A stretch of DNA of 37,404 bases. It comes from Streptomyces monashensis (GTDB taxonomy: Bacteria > Actinomycetota > Actinomycetes > Streptomycetales > Streptomycetaceae). Made by a program: the position numbers and the translations under genes. The stretch is taken from NCBI RefSeq assembly GCF_001866665.1, contig NZ_MLYO01000046.1:1-37404 (forward strand), written 5' to 3'. The notes under the pieces are model-generated. The model saw only the letters and a program-made list of their open reading frames with translations, was not told the DNA's origin and made no database searches. Positions 8,646 through 16,167 of the stretch are shown here, piece by piece; the first letter of the stretch is position 1, and every line of letters begins with the position of its first letter.

Positions 8646-9554
8646 TCAGCCCTTCCCGGTGCCGTCGAGTTGGAAGTGCCAGACGACCACGATCGGGGAA
8701 TCGTCCAACGCCGCTGCGGACGCTTCCGGGCACCAGTGCAACAGGTCCCAGGACATGGAGGTCGGGAGTGGGTCCGGGGCGGTGCCGGAGCCGAGGGAGT
8801 GGCGCGGGCGGCGGGGTTCCTCGCAGTGCCGGACCTGGAAGCCCAGGGGGAGGGCTGCGGCGAGGTAGGCGCTGAGCGGGCGGTGGTGCTCGGCGAGGAG
8901 GGAGGGGCGGCCGTCCGGGCCGGGACGGCGGGCCAGGGTCGGCCGGAGGTAGGACATCAGCAGGTGCGCGTCCGAGATCACCAGGTTCCCGCCAGGGCGC
9001 AGAACACGCGCGAACTCGGCCATCACGGCGCCCAGATCGGGGACGTGCGTCAGGGCGAGTGCGCAGACCACGGTGTCGACCGCGTTGTCGGGCAGCGGCA
9101 ACTGGTGCAGCTCGGCCTCGTGAAAGCCGACACCTGGCAGACCCTTGCGGGCCTGGACGAGCATTTCGGGCGAGGCGTCGACGCCGATCACATCGTGGCC
9201 GAGGTCATGCAGGTAGGTGGTGTGGCGGCCGGTCCCACAGGCCGCGTCCAACGCCGCTCCGACGGGCAGGCTGTCCAGGATGCGCCGGACAACGGGCTGC
9301 TCGACGTCGGTCATCTCGTTGCCGGGGGCGTCATAGTGCGGCGCCCACTCCTGGTAGATGTCGGCCGCGCTGATCGTGCCCGGACTCGCCGTGACGCCCT
9401 CGGCATGAGCGAGGGCGGACACATCCAGCAGGGTGCGGACCTCGGCGATCCGGGCCTCGACGAACGCCCGGTCGGCCCACCCCTCCCTGATGCCACGCAG
9501 TAAAGCAGCACCCTCGACGCCCAGCAGATATCCCAAGGGGCTCAGGTAGGTCAT
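8646..9554 (-). CDS. class I SAM-dependent methyltransferase
   Basis: Protein of 302 residues. The Rossmann-fold methyltransferase core (Methyltransf_11-like) begins near residue 95: motif I ALDAACGTGRH (101-111), the acidic residue D126 in VIGVDASPEML, motif LPLPDNAVDTVVCALALTHV, and the post-motif VLRPGGNLVISD. The first 70 residues are an extra helical segment (LGVEGAALLRGIREGW) seen in some actinomycete methyltransferases. The start at 9554 has only a weak ribosome site. The methyl acceptor cannot be inferred. It stands alone, convergent with the P450 operon. Confidence 0.9.
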   Translation of the reverse strand: MTYLSPLGYLLGVEGAALLRGIREGWADRAFVEARIAEVRTLLDVSALAHAEGVTASPGTISAADIYQEWAPHYDAPGNEMTDVEQPVVRRILDSLPVGAALDAACGTGRHTTYLHDLGHDVIGVDASPEMLVQARKGLPGVGFHEAELHQLPLPDNAVDTVVCALALTHVPDLGAVMAEFARVLRPGGNLVISDAHLLMSYLRPTLARRPGPDGRPSLLAEHHRPLSAYLAAALPLGFQVRHCEEPRRPRHSLGSGTAPDPLPTSMSWDLLHWCPEASAAALDDSPIVVVWHFQLDGTGKG

Positions 9555-9780
9555 CCCAGGAACGGTACGGACTCAGGCCCCGACGGCTCCACCGGTTTTC
9601 CGGCGCTTCGAGCGGCTGTCATCGGGAGACCAGAGCGCTGGAGACGGGACAGACCGCATAGGTTGTCCCGTGCCACACCAAGTCGAGCGTGTGCGATCCA
9701 CGTTCGAGTGGCCCGGGTCGCTCCCTCATGACGTGGCTGCGTCGCAAGGGCGGCGGCGGTCCGGACGGCATTGGCGCGGG

Positions 9781-10332
9781 TTACGGGCTCTCCAGCCAGT
9801 CGGTGTACCACGTGCGGAAACCGGAGCTCACCGGTACGAAGCCGCCCCAGTCGGGATCGATCTGCCAGACCTCGCCGGCTCGCGGGCCGTTCAGGACCAG
9901 CCGGATGAAGATGCCGCAGCCTCGTTCGGCCAGCATCAGCGTGCCCCGGGTCAGTGCATCGGTCGGTGCGCCGATCCGGCCAGGGAGAGGTGCGGCGAGC
10001 GGGAACGGCTCGGCGAGCCTGCCCGGCAGTCGGTCTTCCCGCCACTCGGCGTCCACGGCCCACTCCTCGTCGGCCTCGGGGCGGGAGACGGTCAACGGCA
10101 TCAACCCGTGGCACGGACCGGCGGGGCCGTCGCCCACCTCGGCGACGAAGGACCGGTACTCCATCGGCAGCTCGATGACGTGGGACTCCTCGAACCTCCG
10201 GATCTCCGCCTCCGGCAACCGAGGCGCCAGCGCGTACCGGTGCGTGTCCGCCCCGAAGCGCTGTCGCCCCGGGTCCAGCGCTGCCATCTCCCGTATCCGT
10301 GCGCGGATGCCGTCCCCGTCCCAGTTCTCCAT
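9781..10332 (-). CDS. SMI1/KNR4 family protein
   Basis: Protein of 183 residues. The SMI1/KNR4 (SUKH) pattern is visible: LPEAEIRRFEESHVIELPMEYRSFVAEVGDG near residues 38-68, followed by an aromatic/glycine-rich half (ERGCGIFIRLVLNGPRAGEVWQID) and a WxxxFxxWYTDWLE end. Members act as immunity proteins to polymorphic toxins or as peptidoglycan-related regulators. No toxin gene is next to it, so an orphan immunity role is only a possibility. No signal peptide. Confidence 0.8.
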   Translation of the reverse strand: MENWDGDGIRARIREMAALDPGRQRFGADTHRYALAPRLPEAEIRRFEESHVIELPMEYRSFVAEVGDGPAGPCHGLMPLTVSRPEADEEWAVDAEWREDRLPGRLAEPFPLAAPLPGRIGAPTDALTRGTLMLAERGCGIFIRLVLNGPRAGEVWQIDPDWGGFVPVSSGFRTWYTDWLESP

Positions 10333-10496
10333 CCGGCGACCGTAACAAGGTCCTCTACGACGCGATCGTGGGCCTGGTTACGCGGCAGTGGCGAGGTGGA
10401 TACCGAGGTCTTCGGCGCCTTGGCACTCAGCCGGGCGCGACAGTGACCGCGCAAGGCAGGGTCCCTGGCGTTCCGACGTATTCGTCATGTGCCACG

Positions 10497-11582
10497 TCAG
10501 AATCCGATGGCCTCGCGCAGTAGCAGGACGGTGCCGCGCCCGGGCTGCGGCTCGGCGTTGAGGACGAGCAGACGGTTGACCGCGCTCGGCTGCCCGTAGA
10601 CCGCTCGGGCCCGCTCGGACTCCAGCGGAAGGGCATACTCCTCGATCCGGCGCAGGGCGCTGCTCAGGTCGGGCACCAGCTTCTGCGCCCCGACGACCCA
10701 GATCGCCTTCGCGGCGCCGCCTGCGGAGGCGGGCAGCTGGCTGCCGCTGCCCGAGGCGATGACGAGCGCACCGGTCTCGGTGACGGCGGCGACGCTGGCG
10801 ACGAAGACGTCGGGGGTGGCCACCAGCCGGCGGATCCGGTCGAACTCGGTGGCACGGTCCATCTCCAGCACGCGCGGCCGAATGGCCTGGTAGCGGGCGC
10901 CCGTCTCGATGTCCTGCGCGATCCCGGAGAGCCGTAGCGTCTCGCTGGCCCCGGTGAACACACCCGCGCCCTCGGGTATCAGATCCTTGATGCGGGCGCG
11001 GGCCGCCGCGGCGTCGTCGAGCAGTTCGGCGGTAAAGCCGTTCGCCTGGAGCGCACCGATCGCCCGGTTCAGCCGTTCGGCGGACGCCGGTGCGCTGAAG
11101 TCGTCGGCCGCCCCGGTCGTACCCGAGCCGTGTGCCTGAGCGCCGGTGCCCGGCGCCGAACCCTCCAGCGGGGTGGTGTCGACGTACCGGACCTCGTAGA
11201 CCCGCTCGGCGAACTTCCATCCCTCCGGCGTGCGCCGGTAAGTGTCGTGGTAGATGGCGAAGTTCAGGCCCGAGCGGCCGTCGAGGAGACGCGCGAGCTC
11301 CTGCATGTAGGTGCGGCCGGTGGCGGTGTCGCCGTCGACCCGGATCGTGCCCGGATGACTGTTCTGCACGAAGAAGTCCCACTGGCTCTGCAGGCGTTCG
11401 CCGCCGGTCCTGATCTCCTCCCGTCCGATGAGCTCGACCGGGACGTTGGGCATGCGCAGAACGCCGTCGGGGGTGAAGAGCGCGGCGAGGCGGGCACGGT
11501 CGCGCATCATCGCCGCGTCGGTGAACTCGCCCCGCAGCGCCTCGATCTCGACGCGGTCTGCGATCTCTTGGAAGTCGTTCAT
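10497..11582 (-). CDS. SnoaL-like/LUD domain fusion protein
   Basis: Protein of 361 residues with two domains. Residues 1-140 form an NTF2/SnoaL-like fold (LRGEFTDAAMMRDRARLAALFTPDGVLRMP, then YMQELARLLDG and FAIYHDTYRRTPEGWKFAERVYEVRYVDT). A Gly/Ala-rich linker covers about 141-163. Residues 165-361 resemble the LUD domain of LutC/YkgG proteins (IPEGAGVFTGASETLRLSGI, then AKAIWVVGAQKLVPDLSSALRRIEEYALPLES). LUD proteins take part in lactate utilisation or bind phosphorylated ligands. I know of no description of this fusion. The start at 11582 has ACAGGAC upstream. It is divergent from an ECF41 sigma factor whose own C-terminus is SnoaL-like, and it is the likely target of that sigma factor. 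Confidence 0.87.
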   Translation of the reverse strand: MNDFQEIADRVEIEALRGEFTDAAMMRDRARLAALFTPDGVLRMPNVPVELIGREEIRTGGERLQSQWDFFVQNSHPGTIRVDGDTATGRTYMQELARLLDGRSGLNFAIYHDTYRRTPEGWKFAERVYEVRYVDTTPLEGSAPGTGAQAHGSGTTGAADDFSAPASAERLNRAIGALQANGFTAELLDDAAAARARIKDLIPEGAGVFTGASETLRLSGIAQDIETGARYQAIRPRVLEMDRATEFDRIRRLVATPDVFVASVAAVTETGALVIASGSGSQLPASAGGAAKAIWVVGAQKLVPDLSSALRRIEEYALPLESERARAVYGQPSAVNRLLVLNAEPQPGRGTVLLLREAIGF

Positions 11583-11627
11583 GCTCAGCGTCCTGTCCTG
11601 TGGATGGTGTGTTCCCCTTCGTCAGTC

Positions 11628-11654
11628 CGACAACGCAGCCCCGCCGAATGTGAG
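11628..11654 (-). promoter_or_regulatory. ECF41-type promoter candidate for the SnoaL-LUD gene
   Basis: On the minus strand CTCACA (11654-11649) is followed after exactly 15 bases by TTGTCG (11633-11628), about 46 bases upstream of the start codon. The layout resembles the published ECF41 motif (TGTCACA, about 16 bases, CGTC). The same element with the same spacing occurs on the other strand. Confidence 0.6.
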
Positions 11655-11667
11655 GCGAGCGAGCGAA

Positions 11668-11694
11668 CTCACAATCCGCCGCTCTGATTTGTCG
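11668..11694 (+). promoter_or_regulatory. ECF41-type promoter candidate for the sigma factor gene (autoregulation)
   Basis: CTCACA at 11668-11673 and TTGTCG at 11689-11694 are separated by exactly 15 bases and lie 40 bases upstream of the ECF sigma start. This is identical in both hexamers and in spacing to the minus-strand copy at 11628-11654, which suggests one sigma factor reads both. Confidence 0.6.
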
Positions 11695-11733
11695 TAATGG
11701 AGAGGGAACACGAACGAGGGAGCCGGAGAGCGT

Positions 11734-12684
11734 ATGACCACCCCGTCGGAACAGGCACAGCAGCATGCGGACGAGCAGTGGGACCCGGGCCTGAGCCTGA
11801 TCATGAACGAGCGGCGACAACTGCTCAATCTCGCCTACCGGCTGCTCGGGTCCCTGGCCGACGCGGAGGACGTCGTCCAGGAGACCTACGCCCGCTGGTA
11901 TGCGATGTCCCGGGCGCAGCAGGAGGCCGTCGAGTCCCCGGGCGCCTGGCTGACCAAGGTGGCCAGCCGCATCTGCCTGAACCTGCTCGGCTCGGCGCGC
12001 GCCCGGCGGGAGACCTACGTCGGGGAATGGATCCCGGAACCGCTGCCCGCCCCGGCCGAGTGGATCGCCGGGGCGGGCAGCGGCGCCGGGGCGGACCCGG
12101 CTGACCGGATCACCCTCGACGAGTCGGTGACCATGGCGTTCCTCGTCGTGTTCGAGTCGATGACCCCGGCCCAGCGCGTCGCGTTCGTGCTGCACGACAT
12201 CTTCCGCTACCCGTTCGCCGAGGTGGCCGACATCGTCGGCCGCAGCCCGGCGGCGTGCCGTCAGCTGGCGTCCTCGGCCCGTCGTCGCATCGCCGCCGCA
12301 CGGGCCGAGGCGAGCCCGAACGCGGCCCGGCAGGCGAGCGTCGTCCGGCGTTTCAAGGCCGCCTGGGAGGCGCAGGACATCGAGGCCCTGCTCAGCCTGC
12401 TCGACCCTGGTGCCACTGCGGTCTCCGACGGTGGCGGCCGTGCCGTCGCCCACCTGCTGCCGATCGAGGGCGCGGAGCAGATCGCGCACCTCTACCGCAC
12501 CATCGCCCGCTTCGCGCCGCCCCGCACCATTCTCGAACGCACCGTCAACGGATTGCCGGGTCTGGTGGTCGAGTCCCAGGACCGGATCGAGACGGTGTTC
12601 GCGTTCGCGGTCACCGACGACGAGCGGATCACGCACATCTGGGCGGTGCGCAACCCGGACAAGCTCCGCCCGTGGCAGCTGTAG
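11734..12684 (+). CDS. ECF41-family RNA polymerase sigma factor with C-terminal SnoaL-like domain
   Basis: Protein of 316 residues, start ATG 11734 after CCGGAGAG. Sigma-2 is at about 25-90 (RRQLLNLAYRLLGSLADAED, VVQETYARWYA) and sigma-4 at about 128-190 (MTPAQRVAFVLHDIFRYPF, then VADIVGRSPAACRQLASSARRRI). An NTF2/SnoaL-like extension of about 115 residues follows, with the ECF41 signatures DGGGR and NPDKL. In ECF41 factors the extension replaces a separate anti-sigma factor and tunes activity. Known members usually sit by a carboxymuconolactone decarboxylase, oxidoreductase or epimerase gene. Here the divergent neighbour is a SnoaL-LUD fusion instead. Confidence 0.93.
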   Translation: MTTPSEQAQQHADEQWDPGLSLIMNERRQLLNLAYRLLGSLADAEDVVQETYARWYAMSRAQQEAVESPGAWLTKVASRICLNLLGSARARRETYVGEWIPEPLPAPAEWIAGAGSGAGADPADRITLDESVTMAFLVVFESMTPAQRVAFVLHDIFRYPFAEVADIVGRSPAACRQLASSARRRIAAARAEASPNAARQASVVRRFKAAWEAQDIEALLSLLDPGATAVSDGGGRAVAHLLPIEGAEQIAHLYRTIARFAPPRTILERTVNGLPGLVVESQDRIETVFAFAVTDDERITHIWAVRNPDKLRPWQL

Positions 12685-12699
12685 CGACCGTCCTCACGG

Positions 12700-13325
12700 G
12701 CCGGCGGCGCCCATGGGTTTGCTGCGCGGCTCCAGCCCCCGGGGAGAGAACGTTGACGCCCGCTGCGGCGAGGGCGGGCACGTGCTCCGGGATTCCGTCG
12801 CTGAGCGCGACGGCAACGGTGAGCTGGCCGGGGGCTCCGCCGTGACGGGCGCACTCGTCGGCGAGAACCGCCGTGCGCGCGGGGACCTCGGCCGCAGAAC
12901 GTTGAAGCTGTACCAGCCGTCGCCGTGCGTGACCGCACGGCGAAGAGCGGCGTCGCTGTTGCCGCCGACCACGACCGGATGCCGATCGCCACGCGGCGGC
13001 TTCGGATTGACTCGGATCGCGTTGAATCGGGTGAACTCCCCCTCGAAGGAGGCAGGGTCCTCGACCCGGAGGGCGCGCATCGCGCCGAGGTACTCTTCCG
13101 GGCGCCGCCCTCGCGCGGCACAGGGGACCCCGAGTGCTGCGTATTCCTCGGCCGACCAGCCGACTCCGACACGGAGGACGAACAGCCCGGTCGAGAGCAC
13201 CTCGAGTGGTGCGGCCTGTTTGGCGACCACGACCGGGTTGTGCTCGGGCAGCAGGAGCACGCCGGCGGCGAGCGCGATCCGGTTGGTGGCCGCCGCGGCG
13301 AAGGCCAGGGCGAGCAGGACCGGCC
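12700..13325 (-). pseudogene. broken LLM-class (luciferase-like, F420-type) oxidoreductase
   Basis: On the minus strand one frame reads LALAFAAAATNRIALAAGVL, then PEHNPVVVAKQAAPLEVLS, LRVGVGWSAEEYAALGV and VVVGGNSDAALRRAV, the core of an LLM-class F420-dependent oxidoreductase. At about 12905, after GDGWYSFNVL, the frame is lost. The remainder continues in another frame as AEVPARTAVLADECARHGGA and IPEHVPALAAAGVNVLSPG. The first 60-70 residues of the family are missing beyond about 13325, where unrelated sequence begins. With an N-terminal truncation and a frameshift it should not make a working enzyme. Confidence 0.75.
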
Positions 13326-13994
13326 CGTCAGGGGGTCGGCCCCTTGCCCCCGCAGGGCCACGACATCCTGACCTACGCCCACGCCGGCCCCGCGCCTGCG
13401 CCGTGGCACCGGGGCCCGGCCGCCGGGGAGCCGTTGATCGAGCTGTACCGGGTGGCGTCCGAGGCGCTGAGCCTGCATGTGCATCCACGGGAGGGGTCGC
13501 GGATTTCGCAGGCTGGGGGCCTGGCTCAGCCGGTCCGCGTGGCGCGCGCGCCGGCTCGGCATCGGTGGTCGTCGCGGCCGACGTCGGAGCAGATCGAGTA
13601 GGTGGCCCATGCCTGTTTCCTGCGTTCGATGGGAGGCTCGGCCGGGGAGGACCACCTGTTCGCCCTGCGGTACGGTTTCGCCTTCCGCATGGACTCCGCG
13701 ACGGGGCAGCCCACGGTTGCCGCGGCTGCCTGGCACACATGCGTCAGCTCCGTTCGACGATGCCGTCCCCGCTGAGCCGGTGACATCGGCATGACGGGCG
13801 CCGGCACCGCTCGCGACCACCCGCTCGGGTTGACGCGGCGCACCTGCCCTTCGGCCGCTGATCCATTGCCTCATGGCACATCACTGTCGGGGTCCAGACC
13901 TGCGTACCCCTACCAATGTCAGTGCCTGGACCTATGGTCAGGGCATGACTCCGACAGATGCTGCTGCACCGGACCGGCCCAGGCGGGGCAGCCG
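13326..13994. other. degenerate stretch with unassigned coding-like fragments
   Basis: A forward frame from about 13365 (GHDILTYAHAGPAPAPW, then LIELYRVASEALSLHVHPREG) stops at 13599-13601 and continues in a shifted position as HLFALRYGFAFRMDSATGQP. It looks like decayed coding sequence, but I recognise no family. The last 150 bases form the leader of the ATPase gene. They include an 18-codon frame (ATG 13945, MTPTDAAAPDRPRRGSR) whose TGA overlaps the ATPase ATG (ATGA) and which could be a coupled leader peptide. Confidence 0.4.
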
Positions 13995-14750
13995 ATGACC
14001 CGCCAGGGGCAGGGCTTTGTCCGGCATATCGAGCTCGATTCGCGTGTGGGCACCGACCGCTATCCCTTCAGCCTGCCGGTCGTCACCCACCTCGCCGGCA
14101 TGGGCAGGCTCGATCTTGACCCCGGAGTGACGTTTCTGGTCGGCGACAACGGCTCGGGCAAGTCCACCTTGGTCGAGGCACTGGCCACGGCTGCCGGGTT
14201 CAACGCTGAGGGCGGTTCACGGTCGTTCCGGTTCGCCAGCCGGTCCTCCGAGTCCGATCTGGGTGACCACCTGACGCTGTGCTGGAACCGCCGGCCTCGC
14301 ACGGGATTCTTCCTGCGCGCGGAGAGTTTCTACAACGTGGCCACGGAGATCGAGCGGCTGGACGAAGGCTCCGGGGAACTGCTGCGCGCTTACGGCGGCC
14401 GGTCCCTGCACGAACGCTCCCACGGCCAGTCGTTCCTGGACCTGGTGTACCACCGTTTCGGCCCGAACGGTCTCTACATGCTGGACGAACCGGAGGCGGC
14501 CCTGTCGGTGCAGGGATGTCTGGCGATGATGGTCCGGTTCCGGGAACTTCTCCGACAAGGGTGCCAGTTCGTGGTGGCCACGCATTCACCGATCCTGCTG
14601 GCCATGCCCGGCGCGCGGATCCTGCAGATCGAAACCGGCGGCACCATCGAGCAGGTGGAATACGAACAGGCTGAGCCTGTGGCCCTGACCCGCGCGTTCG
14701 TCAACCACCCTGAGCGCTTCCTGGACCGCATGTTCGCGGACGATGCATAG
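13995..14750 (+). CDS. AAA/ABC-type P-loop ATPase
   Basis: Cytoplasmic protein of 251 residues. The Walker A motif GDNGSGKST lies near residues 49-57. The C-terminal half has a compact ABC signature-like region (RSLHERSHGQSFLDLV), Walker B LYMLDEPEAALS and the switch His in VATHSP, giving a complete single-domain ABC-ATPase head without a coiled-coil insertion. It belongs to the small AAA_21/AAA_15-like ATPases related to RecF/OLD proteins and not to transporter subunits; there is no membrane partner nearby. Its biological role is unknown. Start ATG 13995 lacks a strong ribosome site, and translation may be coupled to the overlapping short frame upstream. Confidence 0.85.
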   Translation: MTRQGQGFVRHIELDSRVGTDRYPFSLPVVTHLAGMGRLDLDPGVTFLVGDNGSGKSTLVEALATAAGFNAEGGSRSFRFASRSSESDLGDHLTLCWNRRPRTGFFLRAESFYNVATEIERLDEGSGELLRAYGGRSLHERSHGQSFLDLVYHRFGPNGLYMLDEPEAALSVQGCLAMMVRFRELLRQGCQFVVATHSPILLAMPGARILQIETGGTIEQVEYEQAEPVALTRAFVNHPERFLDRMFADDA

Positions 14751-14924
14751 GTCATCCGGTACGACGGCGCTCCGCCCGGACATTGAGTCCGAGGCACACA
14801 CGCCGACTGGGTACCTGGCGCGTCTTCGGCGCCACGGGCTGCGCACCGAGTGCACGGTATTCCTCAATCCGCAAGGAGCGAGTCGATCCGGACGAATCGC
14901 TGTCGGCACCGGTCACCGAGTTCA

Positions 14925-15310
14925 CGGGAGGCCGGGGCCGACGCAGGGAGTTCCGGTCGGGCGCGGCCGGCAGATACGTCGCGTGCGTGGTGGAGAACAG
15001 GGTGCCTTGCGGGGCGGTGGAGATGCTGTTGGCGATGTGTTCGCCCGGGGCAGCGCCAGGGTCTTGACGTTGCCGGTTGTCTCGTCGGCGGTGCCGACGA
15101 CGCTGCCCGCGGTGGCGAAGCACATCCGCCCCCACCGGTCCGGGTTCAGGCCCACCACCGCGTCGCCCACCGGGACCGCCTGCGTCAGGGACAGCGAGTG
15201 GTTGACGTACAGCCGCCAGGTGGCGTCGGGGTTCTCGCGGTGGGCGATGCGCGGCGGTCGCGGTTGCCGTCCACGACCACCAGGGGGCTGGGTCGATCAT
15301 CTGTGACCGG
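14925..15310 (-). pseudogene. broken beta-propeller-like protein gene
   Basis: Minus-strand fragments in different frames join to DATWRLYVNHSLSLTQAVPV, GDAVVGLNPDRWGRMCFATA, GSVVGTADETTGNVKTLAL and GEHIANSISTAPQGTLF. This resembles uncharacterised actinomycete proteins with PQQ/SMP-30-like propeller repeats. At least two frameshifts are needed to join the parts, near 15070 and near 15200-15280, and the C-terminal part is absent. The family call is from memory of the repeat style. Confidence 0.5.
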
Positions 15311-15457
15311 CAAGCATCACAACCGACGTGACGCAGAAGCCACTTCACGGGCATCGTCCGTATGTCTCGTGGGGGTAGCGGAGGCTCAGGGCGGCACGAC
15401 CGGCAGGACGAGGATCCCTCGTGGGTGCCCTGGCGCAGGGGTGTCGGCGTCCGTGCG

Positions 15458-16060
15458 TCAGGACCGGAAGATGCGGTCCAGGTGGTAGCGGAGGACGGCC
15501 ATGGCGGATTCGGCGTCACGCTGGCCCACCAGGACGCTGGTGCCGAGCCCTGCCGACATGGCCAGCAAGCCGACCGCTTCGGTGCGGGTGTCCGTGCCGG
15601 CTTCGAGGAGTCCGGCGTCGTTCGCCTGCTGCAGCAGTCCGGTGAGGGTGATTTCGGCGGTGTCGGGATCCTTGATGAAGGGCTGGGCCGCGAGGGCCTC
15701 GTCGGTGACCGACAGGACGGCGTACGAGGTGTAGAGGTGATGGAAGAGGCGACTCTCCTCGTCGACCGGCAGGGCTGCCGTCAGCAGTGCCTCGATCACC
15801 GCCCGTGGCCCGGGGTTGTCACCGGCGGCGCGGACCCGGTTGGCCACCCGTTCCCCGAATCTGCCGGCCAGGTACTGCAGTCCGAAGAGGAGCAGTTTCT
15901 CCTTGGACTCGAAGTAGTACTGCACCACCCGTAGCGATACGCCCGCCTCGGCCGCAACGTCGCGCATCCCCACCGCATGCAGTCCGAGCCGTCCGGCGGC
16001 CCGGACGAGGGCCTGCGCGATCTCGGTGCGCCGCTCTGCGTGATCCACGCGCTTGGGCAT
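15458..16060 (-). CDS. TetR family transcriptional regulator
   Basis: Protein of 200 residues. The start at 16060 is chosen because GCGGAGAG stands 8 bases upstream and the protein then begins MPKRVDHAERR, a normal TetR N-terminus; upstream in-frame ATGs lie in the operator. The helix-turn-helix is at about 8-55 (RRTEIAQALVRAAGRLGLHA, VGMRDVAAEAGVSLRVVQYYFESKEKLL). The C-terminal domain ends near AMAVLRYHLDRIFRS. It is divergent from an alpha/beta hydrolase, with a 38-bp interrupted palindrome between them, so it probably represses both genes and responds to a hydrolase-related compound. Confidence 0.92.
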   Translation of the reverse strand: MPKRVDHAERRTEIAQALVRAAGRLGLHAVGMRDVAAEAGVSLRVVQYYFESKEKLLLFGLQYLAGRFGERVANRVRAAGDNPGPRAVIEALLTAALPVDEESRLFHHLYTSYAVLSVTDEALAAQPFIKDPDTAEITLTGLLQQANDAGLLEAGTDTRTEAVGLLAMSAGLGTSVLVGQRDAESAMAVLRYHLDRIFRS

Positions 16061-16102
16061 GGTTCGACTCTCCGCTCTTCGGATCATGTCTCCGATTTTT
16101 GA

Positions 16103-16140
16103 TGATACAGCCGTACCACGTTTGTGGTACGTTCGTATCA
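16103..16140. promoter_or_regulatory. 38-bp interrupted palindrome, likely TetR operator
   Basis: Symmetric arms TGATAC-N3-CGTACCAC and GTGGTACG-N3-GTATCA flank a 4-base centre (GTTT). All 14 bases in each pair of arms match. It lies between the TetR start (16060) and the hydrolase start (16168), placed to control both divergent promoters. Confidence 0.8.
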
Positions 16141-16167
16141 TAAAGACCGACTGCCCAGGAGGTGGCC

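Noticed and set aside
10378..12636. Minus-strand frame of about 750 codons across the LUD and sigma genes
   Set aside because: It spans two real genes in other frames and its translation is Arg/Gly/His-rich low-complexity sequence.
16055..16075. GGTTCGACTCTCCG resembling a tRNA T-arm
   Set aside because: It lies at the TetR start codon and ribosome site; no acceptor or anticodon stem can be built around it.
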